Shown in pieces: positions 50,047-63,990 of a stretch of 64,000 nt of DNA (position 1 is its first letter; the number at the start of each line of letters is the position of its first letter). Made by a program: the position numbers and the translations under genes. The notes beneath the pieces are model-generated. The model did no database searches. It saw only the letters and a program-made list of their open reading frames with translations, and was not told the DNA's origin. This DNA is from Heracleum sosnowskyi. Its lineage: Eukaryota > Streptophyta > Magnoliopsida > Apiales > Apiaceae. The stretch spans positions 62,473,133-62,537,132 of the forward strand of contig CM061238.1 in assembly GCA_030848705.1 (NCBI GenBank). Direction: 5' to 3'.

Positions 50047-52902
50047 GTATAGCTCCCTTTAGAGGTAAACGTAATCGGGCGTCCCCTGGTATCTACTCCG
50101 ATTCAGGCACTGACAGCTTCAAATGAAGTTTTCTACAATTCTATAAACCCATAGGGTCAAACTACGAGAAAATATCCACAAAATGGCCCGCTTCAATTTT
50201 TCCCCATTTTCCTTGTATAGCTCCCTTTATAGGTAAACGTAATCGGGCGTCCCCTGGTATCTGCTCCGATTCAGGCACGGACAGCTCCAAATGAAGTTTT
50301 CTGCAATTCTATAAACCCATAGGGTCAAAGTACGAGAAAATATCCACAAAATGGCCCGCTTCAATTTTCCCCCATTTTCCTTGTATAGCTCCCTTTAGAG
50401 GTAAACGTAATCGGGCGTCCCCTGGTATCTGCTCCGATTCAGGCACGGACATCTCCAAATGAAGTTTTCTGTAATTCTATAAACCCATAGGGTCAAACTA
50501 CGAGAAAATATCCACAAAATGGACGGCTTCAATTTTCCCCCATTTTCCTTGTATAGCTCCCTTTAGAGGTAAACGTAATCGGGCGTCCCCTGGTATCTGC
50601 TCCGATTCAGGCACGGACATCTCCAAATGAAGTTTTCTGTAATTCTATAAACCCATAGGGTCAAACTACGAGAAAATATACACAAAATGGCCGGCTTCAA
50701 TTTCCCCCCATTTTCCTTGTATAGCTCCCTTTAGAGGTAAACGTAATCGGGCGTCCCCTGGTATCTGCTCCGATTCAGGCACTGACAGCTTCAAATGAAG
50801 TTTTCTACAATTCTATAAACCCATAGGGTCAAACTACGAGAAAATATCCACAAAATGGCCCGCTTCAATTTTTCCCCATTTTCCTTGTATAGCTCCCTTT
50901 ATAGGTAAACGTAATCGGGCGTCCCCTGGTATCTGCTCCGATTCAGGCACGGACAGCTCCAAATGAAGTTTTCTGCAATTCTATAAACCCATAGGGTCAA
51001 AGTACGAGAAAATATCCACAAAATGGCCCGCTTCAATTTCCCCCCATTTTCCTTGTATAGCTCCCTTTAGAGGTAAACGTAATCGGGCGTCCCCTGGTAT
51101 CTGCTCCGATTCAGGCACGGACATCTCCAAATGAAGTTTTCTGTAATTCTATAAACCCATAGGGTCAAACTACGAGAAAATATCCACAAAATGGCCCGCT
51201 TCAATTTTCCCCCATTTTCCTTGTATAGCTCCCTTTAGAGGTAAACGTAATCGGGCGTCCCCTGGTATCTGCTCTGATTCAGGCACGGACGGCTCCAAAT
51301 GAAGTTTTCTGTAATTCTATAAACCCATAGGGTCGAACTACAAGAAAATATCCACAAAATGGCCCGCTTCAATTTTTCCCCATTTTCCTTGTATAGCTCC
51401 CTTTAGAGGTAAACGTAATCGGGCGTCCCCTGGTATCTGCTCCGATTCAGGCACGGACAGCTCCAAATGAAGTTTTCTGTAATTCTATAAACAAATAGGG
51501 TCAAACTACGAGAAAATATCCACAAAATGGCCCGCTTCAATTTTTCCCCATTTTCCTTGTATAGCTCCCTTTATAGGTAAACGTAATCGGGCGTCCCCTG
51601 GTATCTGCTCCGATTCAGGCACGGACAGCTCCAAATGAAGTTTTCTGTAATTCTATAAACCCATAGGGTCAAACTACGAGAAAATATCCACAAAATGGAC
51701 CGCTTCAATTTTCCCCCATTTTCCTTGTATAGCTCCCTTTAGAGGTAAACGTAATCGGGCGTCCCCTGGTATCTGCTCCGATTCAGGCACGGACAGCTCC
51801 AAATGAAGTTTTCTGTAATTCTATAAACCCATAGGGTCAAACTACGAGAAAATATACACAAAATGGCCGGCTTCAATTTCCCCCCATTTTCCTTGTATAG
51901 CTCCCTTTAGAGGTAAACGTAATCGGGCGTCCCCTGGTATCTACTCCGATTCAGGCACGGACAGCTCCAAATGAAGTTTTCTGTAATTCTATAAACCCAT
52001 AGGGTCAAACTACGAGAAAATATCCACAAAATGGACCGCTTCAATTTTCCCCCATTTTCCTTGTATAGCTCCCTTTAGAGGTAAACGTAATCGGGCGTCC
52101 CCTGGTATCTGCTCCGATTCAGGCACGGACAGCTCCAAATGAAGTTTTCTGTAATTCTATAAACCCATAGGGTCAAACTACGAGAAAATATACACAAAAT
52201 GGCCGGCTTCAATTTCCCCCCATTTTCCTTGTATAGCTCCCTTTAGAGGTAAACGTAATCGGGCGTCCCCTGGTATCTACTCCGATTCAGGCACTGACAG
52301 CTTCAAATGAAGTTTTCTACAATTCTATAAACCCATAGGGTCAAACTACGAGAAAATATCCACAAAATGGCCCGCTTCAATTTTTCCCCATTTTCCTTGT
52401 ATAGCTCCCTTTATAGGTAAACGTAATCGGGCGTCCCCTGGTATCTGCTCCGATTCAGGCACGGACAGCTCCAAATGAAGTTTTCTGCAATTCTATAAAC
52501 CCATAGGGTCAAAGTACGAGAAAATATCCACAAAATGGCCCGCTTCAATTTTCCCCCATTTTCCTTGTATAGCTCCCTTTAGAGGTAAACGTAATCGGGC
52601 GTCCCCTGGTATCTGCTCCGATTCAGGCACGGACATCTCCAAATGAAGTTTTCTGTAATTCTATAAACCCATAGGGTCAAACTACGAGAAAATATCCACA
52701 AAATGGACGGCTTCAATTTTCCCCCATTTTCCTTGTATAGCTCCCTTTAGAGGTAAACGTAATCGGGCGTCCCCTGGTATCTGCTCCGATTCAGGCACGG
52801 ACATCTCCAAATGAAGTTTTCTGTAATTCTATAAACCCATAGGGTCAAACTACGAGAAAATATACACAAAATGGCCGGCTTCAATTTCCCCCCATTTTCC
52901 TT
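50047..52902 (+). repeat. 2184-bp thirteen-monomer tandem duplication and A-B-C-CH repeat
   Basis: 50047-52230 is A B C CH A B C D F G H I H. The next copy starts at 52231 with A B C CH A B C D F G H I. Shared rare marks 2184 bp apart: TACTCC in the first A, GGACGGC in the first C, the CH hybrid (g70t with c130a, c143g and T3C6), and CTCTGATTC in D. The internal step A B C CH is itself a 672-bp four-monomer addition. The I at 51895 carries GGACCGC and is followed by a second H. Confidence 0.9.
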
Positions 52903-55900
52903 GTATAGCTCCCTTTAGAGGTAAACGTAATCGGGCGTCCCCTGGTATCTGCTCCGATTCAGGCACTGACAGCTTCAAATGAAGTTTTCTACAATTCTAT
53001 AAACCCATAGGGTCAAACTACGAGAAAATATCCACAAAATGGCCCGCTTCAATTTTTCCCCATTTTCCTTGTATAGCTCCCTTTATAGGTAAACGTAATC
53101 GGGCGTCCCCTGGTATCTGCTCCGATTCAGGCACGGACAGCTCCAAATGAAGTTTTCTGCAATTCTATAAACCCATAGGGTCAAAGTACGAGAAAATATC
53201 CACAAAATGGCCCGCTTCAATTTTCCCCCATTTTCCTTGTATAGCTCCCTTTAGAGGTAAACGTAATCGGGCGTCCCCTGGTATCTGCTCCGATTCAGGC
53301 ACGGACATCTCCAAATGAAGTTTTCTGTAATTCTATAAACCCATAGGGTCAAACTACGAGAAAATATCCACAAAATGGCCCGCTTCAATTTTCCCCCATT
53401 TTCCTTGTATAGCTCCCTTTAGAGGTAAACGTAATCGGGCGTCCCCTGGTATCTGCTCTGATTCAGGCACGGACGGCTCCAAATGAAGTTTTCTGTAATT
53501 CTATAAACCCATAGGGTCGAACTACGAGAAAATATCCACAAAATGGCCCGCTTCAATTTTTCCCCATTTTCCTTGTATAGCTCCCTTTAGAGGTAAACGT
53601 AATCGGGCGTCCCCTGGTATCTGCTCCGATTCAGGCACGGACAGCTCCAAATGAAGTTTTCTGTAATTCTATAAACAAATAGGGTCAAACTACGAGAAAA
53701 TATCCACAAAATGGCCCGCTTCAATTTTTCCCCATTTTCCTTGTATAGCTCCCTTTATAGGTAAACGTAATCGGGCGTCCCCTGGTATCTGCTCCGATTC
53801 AGGCACGGACAGCTCCAAATGAAGTTTTCTGTAATTCTATAAACCCATAGGGTCAAACTACGAGAAAATATCCACAAAATGGACCGCTTCAATTTTCCCC
53901 CATTTTCCTTGTATAGCTCCCTTTAGAGGTAAACGTAATCGGGCGTCCCCTGGTATCTGCTCCGATTCAGGCACGGACAGCTCCAAATGAAGTTTTCTGT
54001 AATTCTATAAACCCATAGGGTCAAACTACGAGAAAATATACACAAAATGGCCGGCTTCAATTTCCCCCCATTTTCCTTGTATAGCTCCCTTTAGAGGTAA
54101 ACGTAATCGGGCGTCCCCTGGTATCTACTCCGATTCAGGCACGGACAGCTCCAAATGAAGTTTTCTGTAATTCTATAAACCCATAGGGTCAAACTACGAG
54201 AAAATATCCACAAAATGGCCCGCTTCAATTTTCCCCCATTTTCCTTGTATAGCTCCCTTTAGAGGTAAACGTAATCGGGCGTCCCCTGGTATCTGCTCCG
54301 ATTCAGGCACGGACAGCTCCAAATGAAGTTTTCTGTAATTTTATAAACAAATAGGGTCGAACTACGAGAAAATATCCACGAAATGGCCCGCTTCAATTTT
54401 TCCCCATTTTCCTTGTATAGCTCCCTTTAGAGGTAAACGTAATCGGGCGTCCCCAGGTATCTGCTCCGATTCAGGCACGGACGGCTCGAAATGAAGTTTT
54501 CTGTAATTCTATAAACCCATAGGGTCGAACTACGAGAAAATATCCACACAATGGCCCGCTTCAATTTTTCCCCATTTTCCTTGTATAGCTCTCTTTAGAG
54601 GTAAACGTAATCGGGCGTCCCCTGGTATCTGCTCCGATTCAGGCACGGACAGCTCCAAATGAAGTTTTCTGTAATTCTATAAACCCATAGGGTCAAACTA
54701 CGAGAAAATATCCACAAAATGGCCCACTTCAATTTTTCCCCATTTTCCTTGTATAGCTCCCTTTAGAGGTAAACGTAATCGGGCGTCCCCTGATATCTGC
54801 TTCGATTCAGGCACGGACAGCTCCAAATGAAGTTTTCTGTAATTCTATAAACAAATAGGGTCGAACTACGAGAAAATATCCACGAAATAGCCCGCTTCAA
54901 TTTTTCCCCATTTTCCTTGTATAGCTCCCTTTAGAGGTAAACGTAATCGGGCGTCCCCTGGTATCTGCTCCGATTCAGGCACGGACAGCTCCAAATGAAG
55001 TTTTCTGTAATTCTATAAACAAGTAGGGTCAAACTACGAGAAAATATCCACAAAATGGCCCGCTTCAATTTTTCCCCATTTTCCTTGTATAGCTCCCTTT
55101 ATAGGTAAACGTAATCGGGCGTCCCCTGGTATCTGCTCCGATTCAGGCACGGACAGCTCCAAATGAAGTTTTCTGTAATTCTATAAACCCATAGGGTCAA
55201 ACTACGAGAAAATATCCACAAAATGGACCGCTTCAATTTTCCCCCATTTTCCTTGTATAGCTCCCTTTAGAGGTAAACGTAATCGGGCGTCCCCTGATAT
55301 CTGCTCCGATTCAGGCACGGACAGCTCCAAATGAAGTTTTCTGTAATTCTATAAACAAATAGGGTCGAACTACGAGAAAATATCCACGAAATAGCCCGCT
55401 TCAATTTTTCCCCATTTTCCTTGTATAGCTCCCTTTAGAGGTAAACGTAATCGGGCGTCCCCTGGTATCTGCTCCGATTCAGGCACGGACAGCTCCAAAT
55501 GAAGTTTTCTGTAATTCTATAAACAAGTAGGGTCAAACTACGAGAAAATATCCACAAAATGGCCCACTTCAATTTTTCCCCATTTTCCTTGTATAGCTCC
55601 CTTTAGAGGTAAACGTAATCGGGCGTCCCCTGATATCTGCTCCGATTCAGGCACGGACAGCTCCAAATGAAGTTTTCTGTAATTCTATAAACAAATAGGG
55701 TCGAACTACGAGAAAATATCCACGAAATAGCCCGCTTCAATTTTTCCCCATTTTCCTTGTATAGCTCCCTTTAGAGGTAAACGTAATCGGGCGTCCCCTG
55801 GTATCTGCTCCGATTCAGGCACGGACAGCTCCAAATGAAGTTTTCTGTAATTCTATAAACAAGTAGGGTCAAACTACGAGAAAATATCCACAAAATGGCC

Positions 55901-56262
55901 CGCTTCAATTTTTCCCCATTTTCCTTGTATAGCTCCCTTTATAGGTAAACGTAATCGGGCGTCCCCTGGTATCTGCTCCGATTCAGGCACGGACAGCTCC
56001 AAATGAAGTTTTCTGTAATTCTATAAACCCATAGGGTCAAACTACGAGAAAATATCCACAAAATGGACCGCTTCAATTTTCCCCCATTTTCCTTGTATAG
56101 CTCCCTTTAGAGGTAAACGTAATCGGGCGTCCCCTGGTATCTGCTCCGATTCAGGCACGGACAGCTCCAAATGAAGTTTTCTGTAATTCTATAAACCCAT
56201 AGGGTCAAACTACGAGAAAATATACATAAAATGGCCGGCTTCAATTTCCCCCCATTTTCCTT
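52903..56262 (+). repeat. 20-monomer extended higher-order unit
   Basis: The order is A B C D F G H I E' D' K E F' G (as in unit 3), then E F'/K E F' G H. The extension comes from repeating E F' (55255 to 55591 is 336 bp, two monomers) and E...G. F'/K at 55423 carries CAAGTAG and then GGCCCAC. All E members here carry AAATAGCCC, as in 45176. TTCGATTC at about 54801 and TATACATAAA at about 56221 are private. Confidence 0.9.
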
Positions 56263-56766
56263 GTATAGCTCCCTTTAGAGGTAAACGTAATCGGGCGTCC
56301 CCTGGTATCTGCTCCGATTCAGGCACTGACAGCTTCAAATGAAGTTTTCTACAATTCTATAAACCCATAGGGTCAAACTACGAGAAAATATCCACAAAAT
56401 GGCCCGCTTCAATTTTTCCCCATTTTCCTTGTATAGCTCCCTTTATAGGTAAACGTAATCGGGCGTCCCCTGGTATCTGCTCCGATTCAGGCACGGACAG
56501 CTCCAAATGAAGTTTTCTGCAATTCTATAAACCCATAGGGTCAAAGTACGAGAAAATATCCACAAAATGGCCCGCTTCAATTTTCCCCCATTTTCCTTGT
56601 ATAGCTCCCTTTAGAGGTAAACGTAATCGGGCGTGCCCTGGTATCTGCTCCGATTCAGGCACGGACATCTCCAAATGAAGTTTTCTGTAATTCTATAAAC
56701 CCATAGGGTCAAACTAAGAGAAAATATCCACAAAATGGCCCGCTTCAATTTTCCCCCATTTTCCTT
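56263..56766 (+). repeat. A-B-C leader before a duplicated unit
   Basis: Three monomers: A, B and C. C (56599) carries GCGTGCCC and the rare CTAAGAG (c119a). The CTAAGAG mark reappears in 59119-59286, which ties the right side of that monomer to this one and locates a recombination point. Confidence 0.9.
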
Positions 56767-59286
56767 GTATAGCTCCCTTTAGAGGTAAACGTAATCGGGC
56801 GTCCCCTGGTATATGCTCCGATTCAGGCACGGACGGCTCCAAATGAAGTTTTCTGTAATTCTATAAACCCATAGGGTCGAACTACGAGAAAATATCCACA
56901 AAATGGCCCGCTTCAATTTTTCCCCATTTTCCTTGTATAGCTCCCTTTAGAGGTAAACGTAATCGGGCGTCCCCTGGTATCTGCTCCGATTCAGGCACGG
57001 ACAGCTCCAAATGAAGTTTTCTGTAATTCTATAAACAAATAGGGTCAAACTACGAGAAAATATCCACAAAATGGCCCGCTTCAATTTTTCCCCATTTTCC
57101 TTGTATAGCTCCCTTTATAGGTAAACGTAATCGGGCGTCCCCTGGTATCTGCTCCGATTCAGGCACGGACAGCTCCAAATGAAGTTTTCTGTAATTCTAT
57201 AAACCCATAGGGTCAAACTACGAGAAAATATCCACAAAATGGACCGCTTCAATTTTCCCCCATTTTCCTTGTATAGCTCCCTTTAGAGGTAAACGTAATC
57301 GGGCGTCCCCTGGTATCTGCTCCGATTCAGGCACGGACAGCTCCAAATGAAGTTTTCTGTAATTCTATAAACCCATAGGGTCAAACTACGAGAAAATATA
57401 CACAAAATGGCCGGCTTCAATTTCCCCCCATTTTCCTTGTATAGCTCCCTTTAGAGGTAAACGTAATCGGGCGTCCCCTGGTATCTGCTCCGATTCAGGC
57501 ACGGACAGCTCCAAATGAAGTTTTCTGTAATTCTATAAACCCATAGGGTCAAACTACGAGAAAATATCCACAAAATGGCCCGCTTCAATTTTCCCCCATT
57601 TTCCTTGTATAGCTCCCTTTAGAGGTAAACGTAATCGGGCGTCCCCTGGTATCTGCTCCGATTCAGGCACGGACAGCTCCAAATGAAGTTTTCTGTAATT
57701 CTATAAACCCATAGGGTCAAACTACGAGAAAATATCCACAAAATGGCCCACTTCAATTTTTCCCCATTTTCCTTGTATAGCTCCCTTTAGAGGTAAACGT
57801 AATCGGGCGTCCCCTGATATCTGCTCCGATTCAGGCACGGACAGCTCCAAATGAAGTTTTCTGTAATTCTATAAACAAATAGGGTCGAACTACGAGAAAA
57901 TATCCACAAAATGGCCCGCTTCAATTTTTCCCCATTTTCCTTGTATAGCTCCCTTTAGAGGTAAACGTAATCGGGCGTCCCCTGGTATCTGCTCCGATTC
58001 AGGCACGGACAGCTCCAAATGAAGTTTTCTGTAATTCTATAAACAAATAGGGTCAAACTACGAGAAAATATCCACAAAATGGCCCGCTTCAATTTTTCCC
58101 CATTTTCCTTGTATAGCTCCCTTTATAGGTAAACGTAATCGGGCGTCCCCTGGTATCTGCTCCGATTCAGGCACGGACAGCTCCAAATGAAGTTTTCTGT
58201 AATTCTATAAACCCATAGGGTCAAACTACGAGAAAATATCCACAAAATGGACCGCTTCAATTTTCCCCCATTTTCCTTGTATAGCTCCCTTTAGAGGTAA
58301 ACGTAATCGGGCGTCCCCTGGTATCTGCTCCGATTCAGGCACGGACAGCTCCAAATGAAGTTTTCTGTAATTCTATAAACCCATAGGGTCAAACTACGAG
58401 AAAATATCCACAAAATGGCCCACTTCAATTTTTCCCCATTTTCCTTGTATAGCTCCCTTTAGAGGTAAACGTAATCGGGCGTCCCCTGATATCTGCTCCG
58501 ATTCAGGCACGGACAGCTCCAAATGAAGTTTTCTGTAATTCTATAAACAAATAGGGTCGAACTACGAGAAAATATCCACAAAATGGCCCGCTTCAATTTT
58601 TCCCCATTTTCCTTGTATAGCTCCCTTTAGAGGTAAACGTAATCGGGCGTCCCCTGGTATCTGCTCCGATTCAGGCACGGACAGCTCCAAATGAAGTTTT
58701 CTGTAATTCTATAAACAAATAGGGTCAAACTACGAGAAAATATCCACAAAATGGCCCGCTTCAATTTTTCCCCATTTTCCTTGTATAGCTCCCTTTATAG
58801 GTAAACGTAATCGGGCGTCCCCTGGTATCTGCTCCGATTCAGGCACGGACAGCTCCAAATGAAGTTTTCTGTAATTCTATAAACCCATAGGGTCAAACTA
58901 CGAGAAAATATCCACAAAATGGTCCGCTTCAATTTTCCCCCATTTTCCTTGTATAGCTCCCTTTAGAGGTAAACGTAATCGGGCGTCCCCTGGTATCTGC
59001 TCCGATTCAGGCACGGACAGCTCCAAATGAAGTTTTCTGTAATTCTATAAACCCATAGGGTCAAACTACGAGAAAATATACACAAAATGGCCGGCTTCAA
59101 TTTCCCCCCATTTTCCTTGTATAGCTCCCTTTAGAGGTAAACGTAATCGGGCGTCCCCTGGTATCTGCTCCGATTCAGGCACGGACAGCTCCAAATGAAG
59201 TTTTCTGTAATTCTATAAACCCATAGGGTCAAACTAAGAGAAAATATCCACAAAATGGCCCGCTTCAATTTTCCCCCATTTTCCTT
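56767..59286 (+). repeat. Young 2520-bp tandem duplication, copy 1
   Basis: The order is D F G H I K E F G K E F G H I/C, 15 monomers. D has ATATGCTCC and the second-last G (58783) has GGTCCGC. The closing monomer 59119 is consensus-like at position 70 but carries CTAAGAG, so its right side comes from the C at 56599. This is the crossover product. Unlike 38287-45679, K has TCAAAC and a normal AGCTCCCTT, and F is not F'. Confidence 0.93.
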
Positions 59287-61638
59287 GTATAGCTCCCTTT
59301 AGAGGTAAACGTAATCGGGCGTCCCCTGGTATATGCTCCGATTCAGGCACGGACGGCTCCAAATGAAGTTTTCTGTAATTCTATAAACCCATAGGGTCGA
59401 ACTACGAGAAAATATCCACAAAATGGCCCGCTTCAATTTTTCCCCATTTTCCTTGTATAGCTCCCTTTAGAGGTAAACGTAATCGGGCGTCCCCTGGTAT
59501 CTGCTCCGATTCAGGCACGGACAGCTCCAAATGAAGTTTTCTGTAATTCTATAAACAAATAGGGTCAAACTACGAGAAAATATCCACAAAATGGCCCGCT
59601 TCAATTTTTCCCCATTTTCCTTGTATAGCTCCCTTTATAGGTAAACGTAATCGGGCGTCCCCTGGTATCTGCTCCGATTCAGGCACGGACAGCTCCAAAT
59701 GAAGTTTTCTGTAATTCTATAAACCCATAGGGTCAAACTACGAGAAAATATCCACAAAATGGACCGCTTCAATTTTCCCCCATTTTCCTTGTATAGCTCC
59801 CTTTAGAGGTAAACGTAATCGGGCGTCCCCTGGTATCTGCTCCGATTCAGGCACGGACAGCTCCAAATGAAGTTTTCTGTAATTCTATAAACCCATAGGG
59901 TCAAACTACGAGAAAATATACACAAAATGGCCGGCTTCAATTTCCCCCCATTTTCCTTGTATAGCTCCCTTTAGAGGTAAACGTAATCGGGCGTCCCCTG
60001 GTATCTGCTCCGATTCAGGCACGGACAGCTCCAAATGAAGTTTTCTGTAATTCTATAAACCCATAGGGTCAAACTACGAGAAAATATCCACAAAATGGCC
60101 CGCTTCAATTTTCCCCCATTTTCCTTGTATAGCTCCCTTTAGAGGTAAACGTAATCGGGCGTCCCCTGGTATCTGCTCCGATTCAGGCACGGACAGCTCC
60201 AAATGAAGTTTTCTGTAATTCTATAAACCCATAGGGTCAAACTACGAGAAAATATCCACAAAATGGCCCACTTCAATTTTTCCCCATTTTCCTTGTATAG
60301 CTCCCTTTAGAGGTAAACGTAATCGGGCGTCCCCTGATATCTGCTCCGATTCAGGCACGGACAGCTCCAAATGAAGTTTTCTGTAATTCTATAAACAAAT
60401 AGGGTCGAACTACGAGAAAATATCCACAAAATGGCCCGCTTCAATTTTTCCCCATTTTCCTTGTATAGCTCCCTTTAGAGGTAAACGTAATCGGGCGTCC
60501 CCTGGTATCTGCTCCGATTCAGGCACGGACAGCTCCAAATGAAGTTTTCTGTAATTCTATAAACAAATAGGGTCAAACTACGAGAAAATATCCACAAAAT
60601 GGCCCGCTTCAATTTTTCCCCCTTTTCCTTGTATAGCTCCCTTTATAGGTAAACGTAATCGGGCGTCCCCTGGTATCTGCTCCGATTCAGGCACGGACAG
60701 CTCCAAATGAAGTTTTCTGTAATTCTATAAACCCATAGGGTCAAACTACGAGAAAATATCCACAAAATGGACCGCTTCAATTTTCCCCCATTTTCCTTGT
60801 ATAGCTCCCTTTAGAGGTAAACGTAATCGGGCGTCCCCTGGTATCTGCTCCGATTCAGGCACGGACAGCTCCAAATGAAGTTTTCTGTAATTCTATAAAC
60901 CCATAGGGTCAAACTACGAGAAAATATCCACAAAATGGCCCACTTCAATTTTTCCCCATTTTCCTTGTATAGCTCCCTTTAGAGGTAAACGTAATCGGGC
61001 GTCCCCTGATATCTGCTCCGATTCAGGCACGGACAGCTCCAAATGAAGTTTTCTGTAATTCTATAAACAAATAGGGTCGAACTACGAGAAAATATCCACA
61101 AAATGGCCCGCTTCAATTTTTCCCCATTTTCCTTGTATAGCTCCCTTTAGAGGTAAACGTAATCGGGCGTCCCCTGGTATCTGCTCCGATTCAGGCACGG
61201 ACAGCTCCAAATGAAGTTTTCTGTAATTCTATAAACAAATAGGGTCAAACTACGAGAAAATATCCACAAAATGGCCCGCTTCAATTTTTCCCCATTTTCC
61301 TTGTATAGCTCCCTTTATAGGTAAACGTAATCGGGCGTCCCCTGGTATCTGCTCCGATTCAGGCACGGACAGCTCCAAATGAAGTTTTCTGTAATTCTAT
61401 AAACCCATAGGGTCAAACTACGAGAAAATATCCACAAAATGGTCCGCTTCAATTTTCCCCCATTTTCCTTGTATAGCTCCCTTTAGAGGTAAACGTAATC
61501 GGGCGTCCCCTGGTATCTGCTCCGATTCAGGCACGGACAGCTCCAAATGAAGTTTTCTGTAATTCTATAAACCCATAGGGTCAAACTACGAGAAAATATA
61601 CACAAAATGGCCGGCTTCAATTTCCCCCCATTTTCCTT
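59287..61638 (+). repeat. Young 2520-bp tandem duplication, copy 2
   Basis: Fourteen monomers D F G H I K E F G K E F G H repeat copy 1 in order and in its rare marks (ATATGCTCC, GGTCCGC). The only difference I found by eye is TTTCCCCCTTTTCC at about 60622, one base. The next monomer is A at 61639 instead of I/C. Near identity over 2.3 kb makes this the youngest duplication in the window, or a stretch homogenised very recently. Confidence 0.93.
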
Positions 61639-63990
61639 GTATAGCTCCCTTTAGAGGTAAACGTAATCGGGCGTCCCCTGGTATCTGCTCCGATTCAGGC
61701 ACTGACAGCTTCAAATGAAGTTTTCTACAATTCTATAAACCCATAGGGTCGAACTACGAGAAAATATCCACAAAATGGCCGGCTTCAATTTTTCCCCATT
61801 TTCCTTGTATAGCTCCCTTTATAGGTAAACGTAATCGGGCGTCCCCTGGTATCTGCTCCGATTCAGGCACGTACAGCTCCAAATGAAGTTTTCTGCAATT
61901 CTATAAACCCATAGGGTCAAAGTACGAGAAAATATCCACAAAATGGCCCGCTTCAATTTTCCCCCATTTTCCTTGTATAGCTCCCTTTATAGGTAAACGT
62001 AATCGGGCGTCCCCTGGTATCTGCTCCGATTCAGGCACGGACAGCTCCAAATGAAGTTTTCTGTAATTCTATAAACCCATAGGGTCAAACTACGAGAAAA
62101 TATCCACAAAATGGACCGCTTCAATTTTCCCCCATTTTCCTTGTATAGCTCCCTTTAGAGGTAAACGTAATCGGGCGTCCCCTGGTATCTGCTCCGATTC
62201 AGGCACGGACAGCTCCAAATGATGTTTTCTGTAATTCTATAAACCCATAGGGTCAAACTACGAGAAAATATACACAAAATGGCCGGCTTCAATTTCCCCC
62301 CATTTTCCTTGTATAGCTCCCTTTAGAGGTAAACGTAATCGGGCGTCCCCTGGTATCTGCTCCGATTCAGGCACGGACAGCTCCAAATGAAGTTTTCTGC
62401 AATTCTATAAACCCATAGGGTCAAAGTACGAGAAAATATCCACAAAATGGCCCGCTTCAATTTTCCCCCATTTTCCTTGTATAGCTCCCTTTAGAGGTAA
62501 ACGTAATCGGGCGTCCCCTGGTATCTGCTCCGATTCAGGCACGGACATCTCCAAATGAAGTTTTCTGTAATTCTATAAACCCATAGGGTCAAACTACGAG
62601 AAAATATCCACAAAATGGCCCGCTTCAATTTTCCCCCATTTTCCTTGTATAGCTCCCTTTAGAGGTAAACGTAATCGGGCGTCCCCTGGTATATGCTCCG
62701 ATTCAGGCACGGACGGCTCCAAATGAAGTTTTCTGTAATTCTATAAACCCATAGGGTCGAACTACGAGAAAATATCCACAAAATGGCCCGCTTCAATTTT
62801 TCCCCATTTTCCTTGTATAGCTCCCTTTAGAGGTAAACGTAATCGGGCGTCCCCTGGTATCTGCTCCGATTCAGGCACGGACAGCTCCAAATGAAGTTTT
62901 CTGTAATTCTATAAACAAATAGGGTCAAACTACGAGAAAATATCCACAAAATGGCCCGCTTCAATTTTTCCCCATTTTCCTTGTATAGCTCCCTTTATAG
63001 GTAAACGTAATCGGGCGTCCCCTGGTATCTGCTCCGATTCAGGCACGGACAGCTCCAAATGAAGTTTTCTGTAATTCTATAAACCCATAGGGTCAAACTA
63101 CGAGAAAATATCCACAAAATGGACCGCTTCAATTTTCCCCCATTTTCCTTGTATAGCTCCCTTTAGAGGTAAACGTAATCGGGCGTCCCCTGGTATCTGC
63201 TCCGATTCAGGCACGGACAGCTCCAAATGAAGTTTTCTGTAATTCTATAAACCCATAGGGTCAAACTACGAGAAAATATACACAAAATGGCCGACTTCAA
63301 TTTCCCCCCATTTTCCTTGTATAGCTCCCTTTAGAGGTAAACGTAATCGGGCGTCCCCTGGTATCTGCTCCGATTCAGGCACGGACAGCTCCAAATGAAG
63401 TTTTCTGTAATTCTATAAACCCATAGGGTCAAACTACGAGAAAATATCCACAAAATGGCCCGCTTCAATTTTCCCCCATTTTCCTTGTATAGCTCCCTTT
63501 AGAGGTAAACGTAATCGGGCGTCCCCTGGTATCTGCTCCGATTCAGGCACGGACAGCTCCAAATGAAGTTTTCTGTAATTCTATAAACCCATAGGGTCAA
63601 ACTACGAGAAAATATCCACAAAATGGCCCACTTCAATTTTTCCCCATTTTCCTTGTATAGCTCCCTTTAGAGGTAAACGTAATCGGGCGTCCCCTGATAT
63701 CTGCTCCGATTCAGGCACGGACAGCTCCAAATGAAGTTTTCTGTAATTCTATAAACAAATAGGGTCGAACTACGAGAAAATATCCACAAAATGGTCCGCT
63801 TCAATTTTTCCCCATTTTCCTTGTATAGCTCCCTTTAGAGGTAAACGTAATCGGGCGTCCCCTGGTATCTGCTCCGATTCAGGCACGGACAGCTCCAAAT
63901 GAAGTTTTCTGTAATTCTATAAACAAATAGGGTCAAACTACGAGAAAATATCCACAAAATGGCCCGCTTCAATTTTTCCCCATTTTCCTT
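61639..63990 (+). repeat. Final 14 complete monomers
   Basis: The order is A B G H B C D F G H I K E F. A at 61639 also has a113g and GGCCGGC, and B has CACGTACAG. A G-H pair is inserted between two B-like monomers, so part of a unit was spliced in. H at 62143 has AAATGATG. D (62647) shares ATATGCTCC with the D members at 56767 and 59287. F at 63823 is the last complete monomer. Confidence 0.88.
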
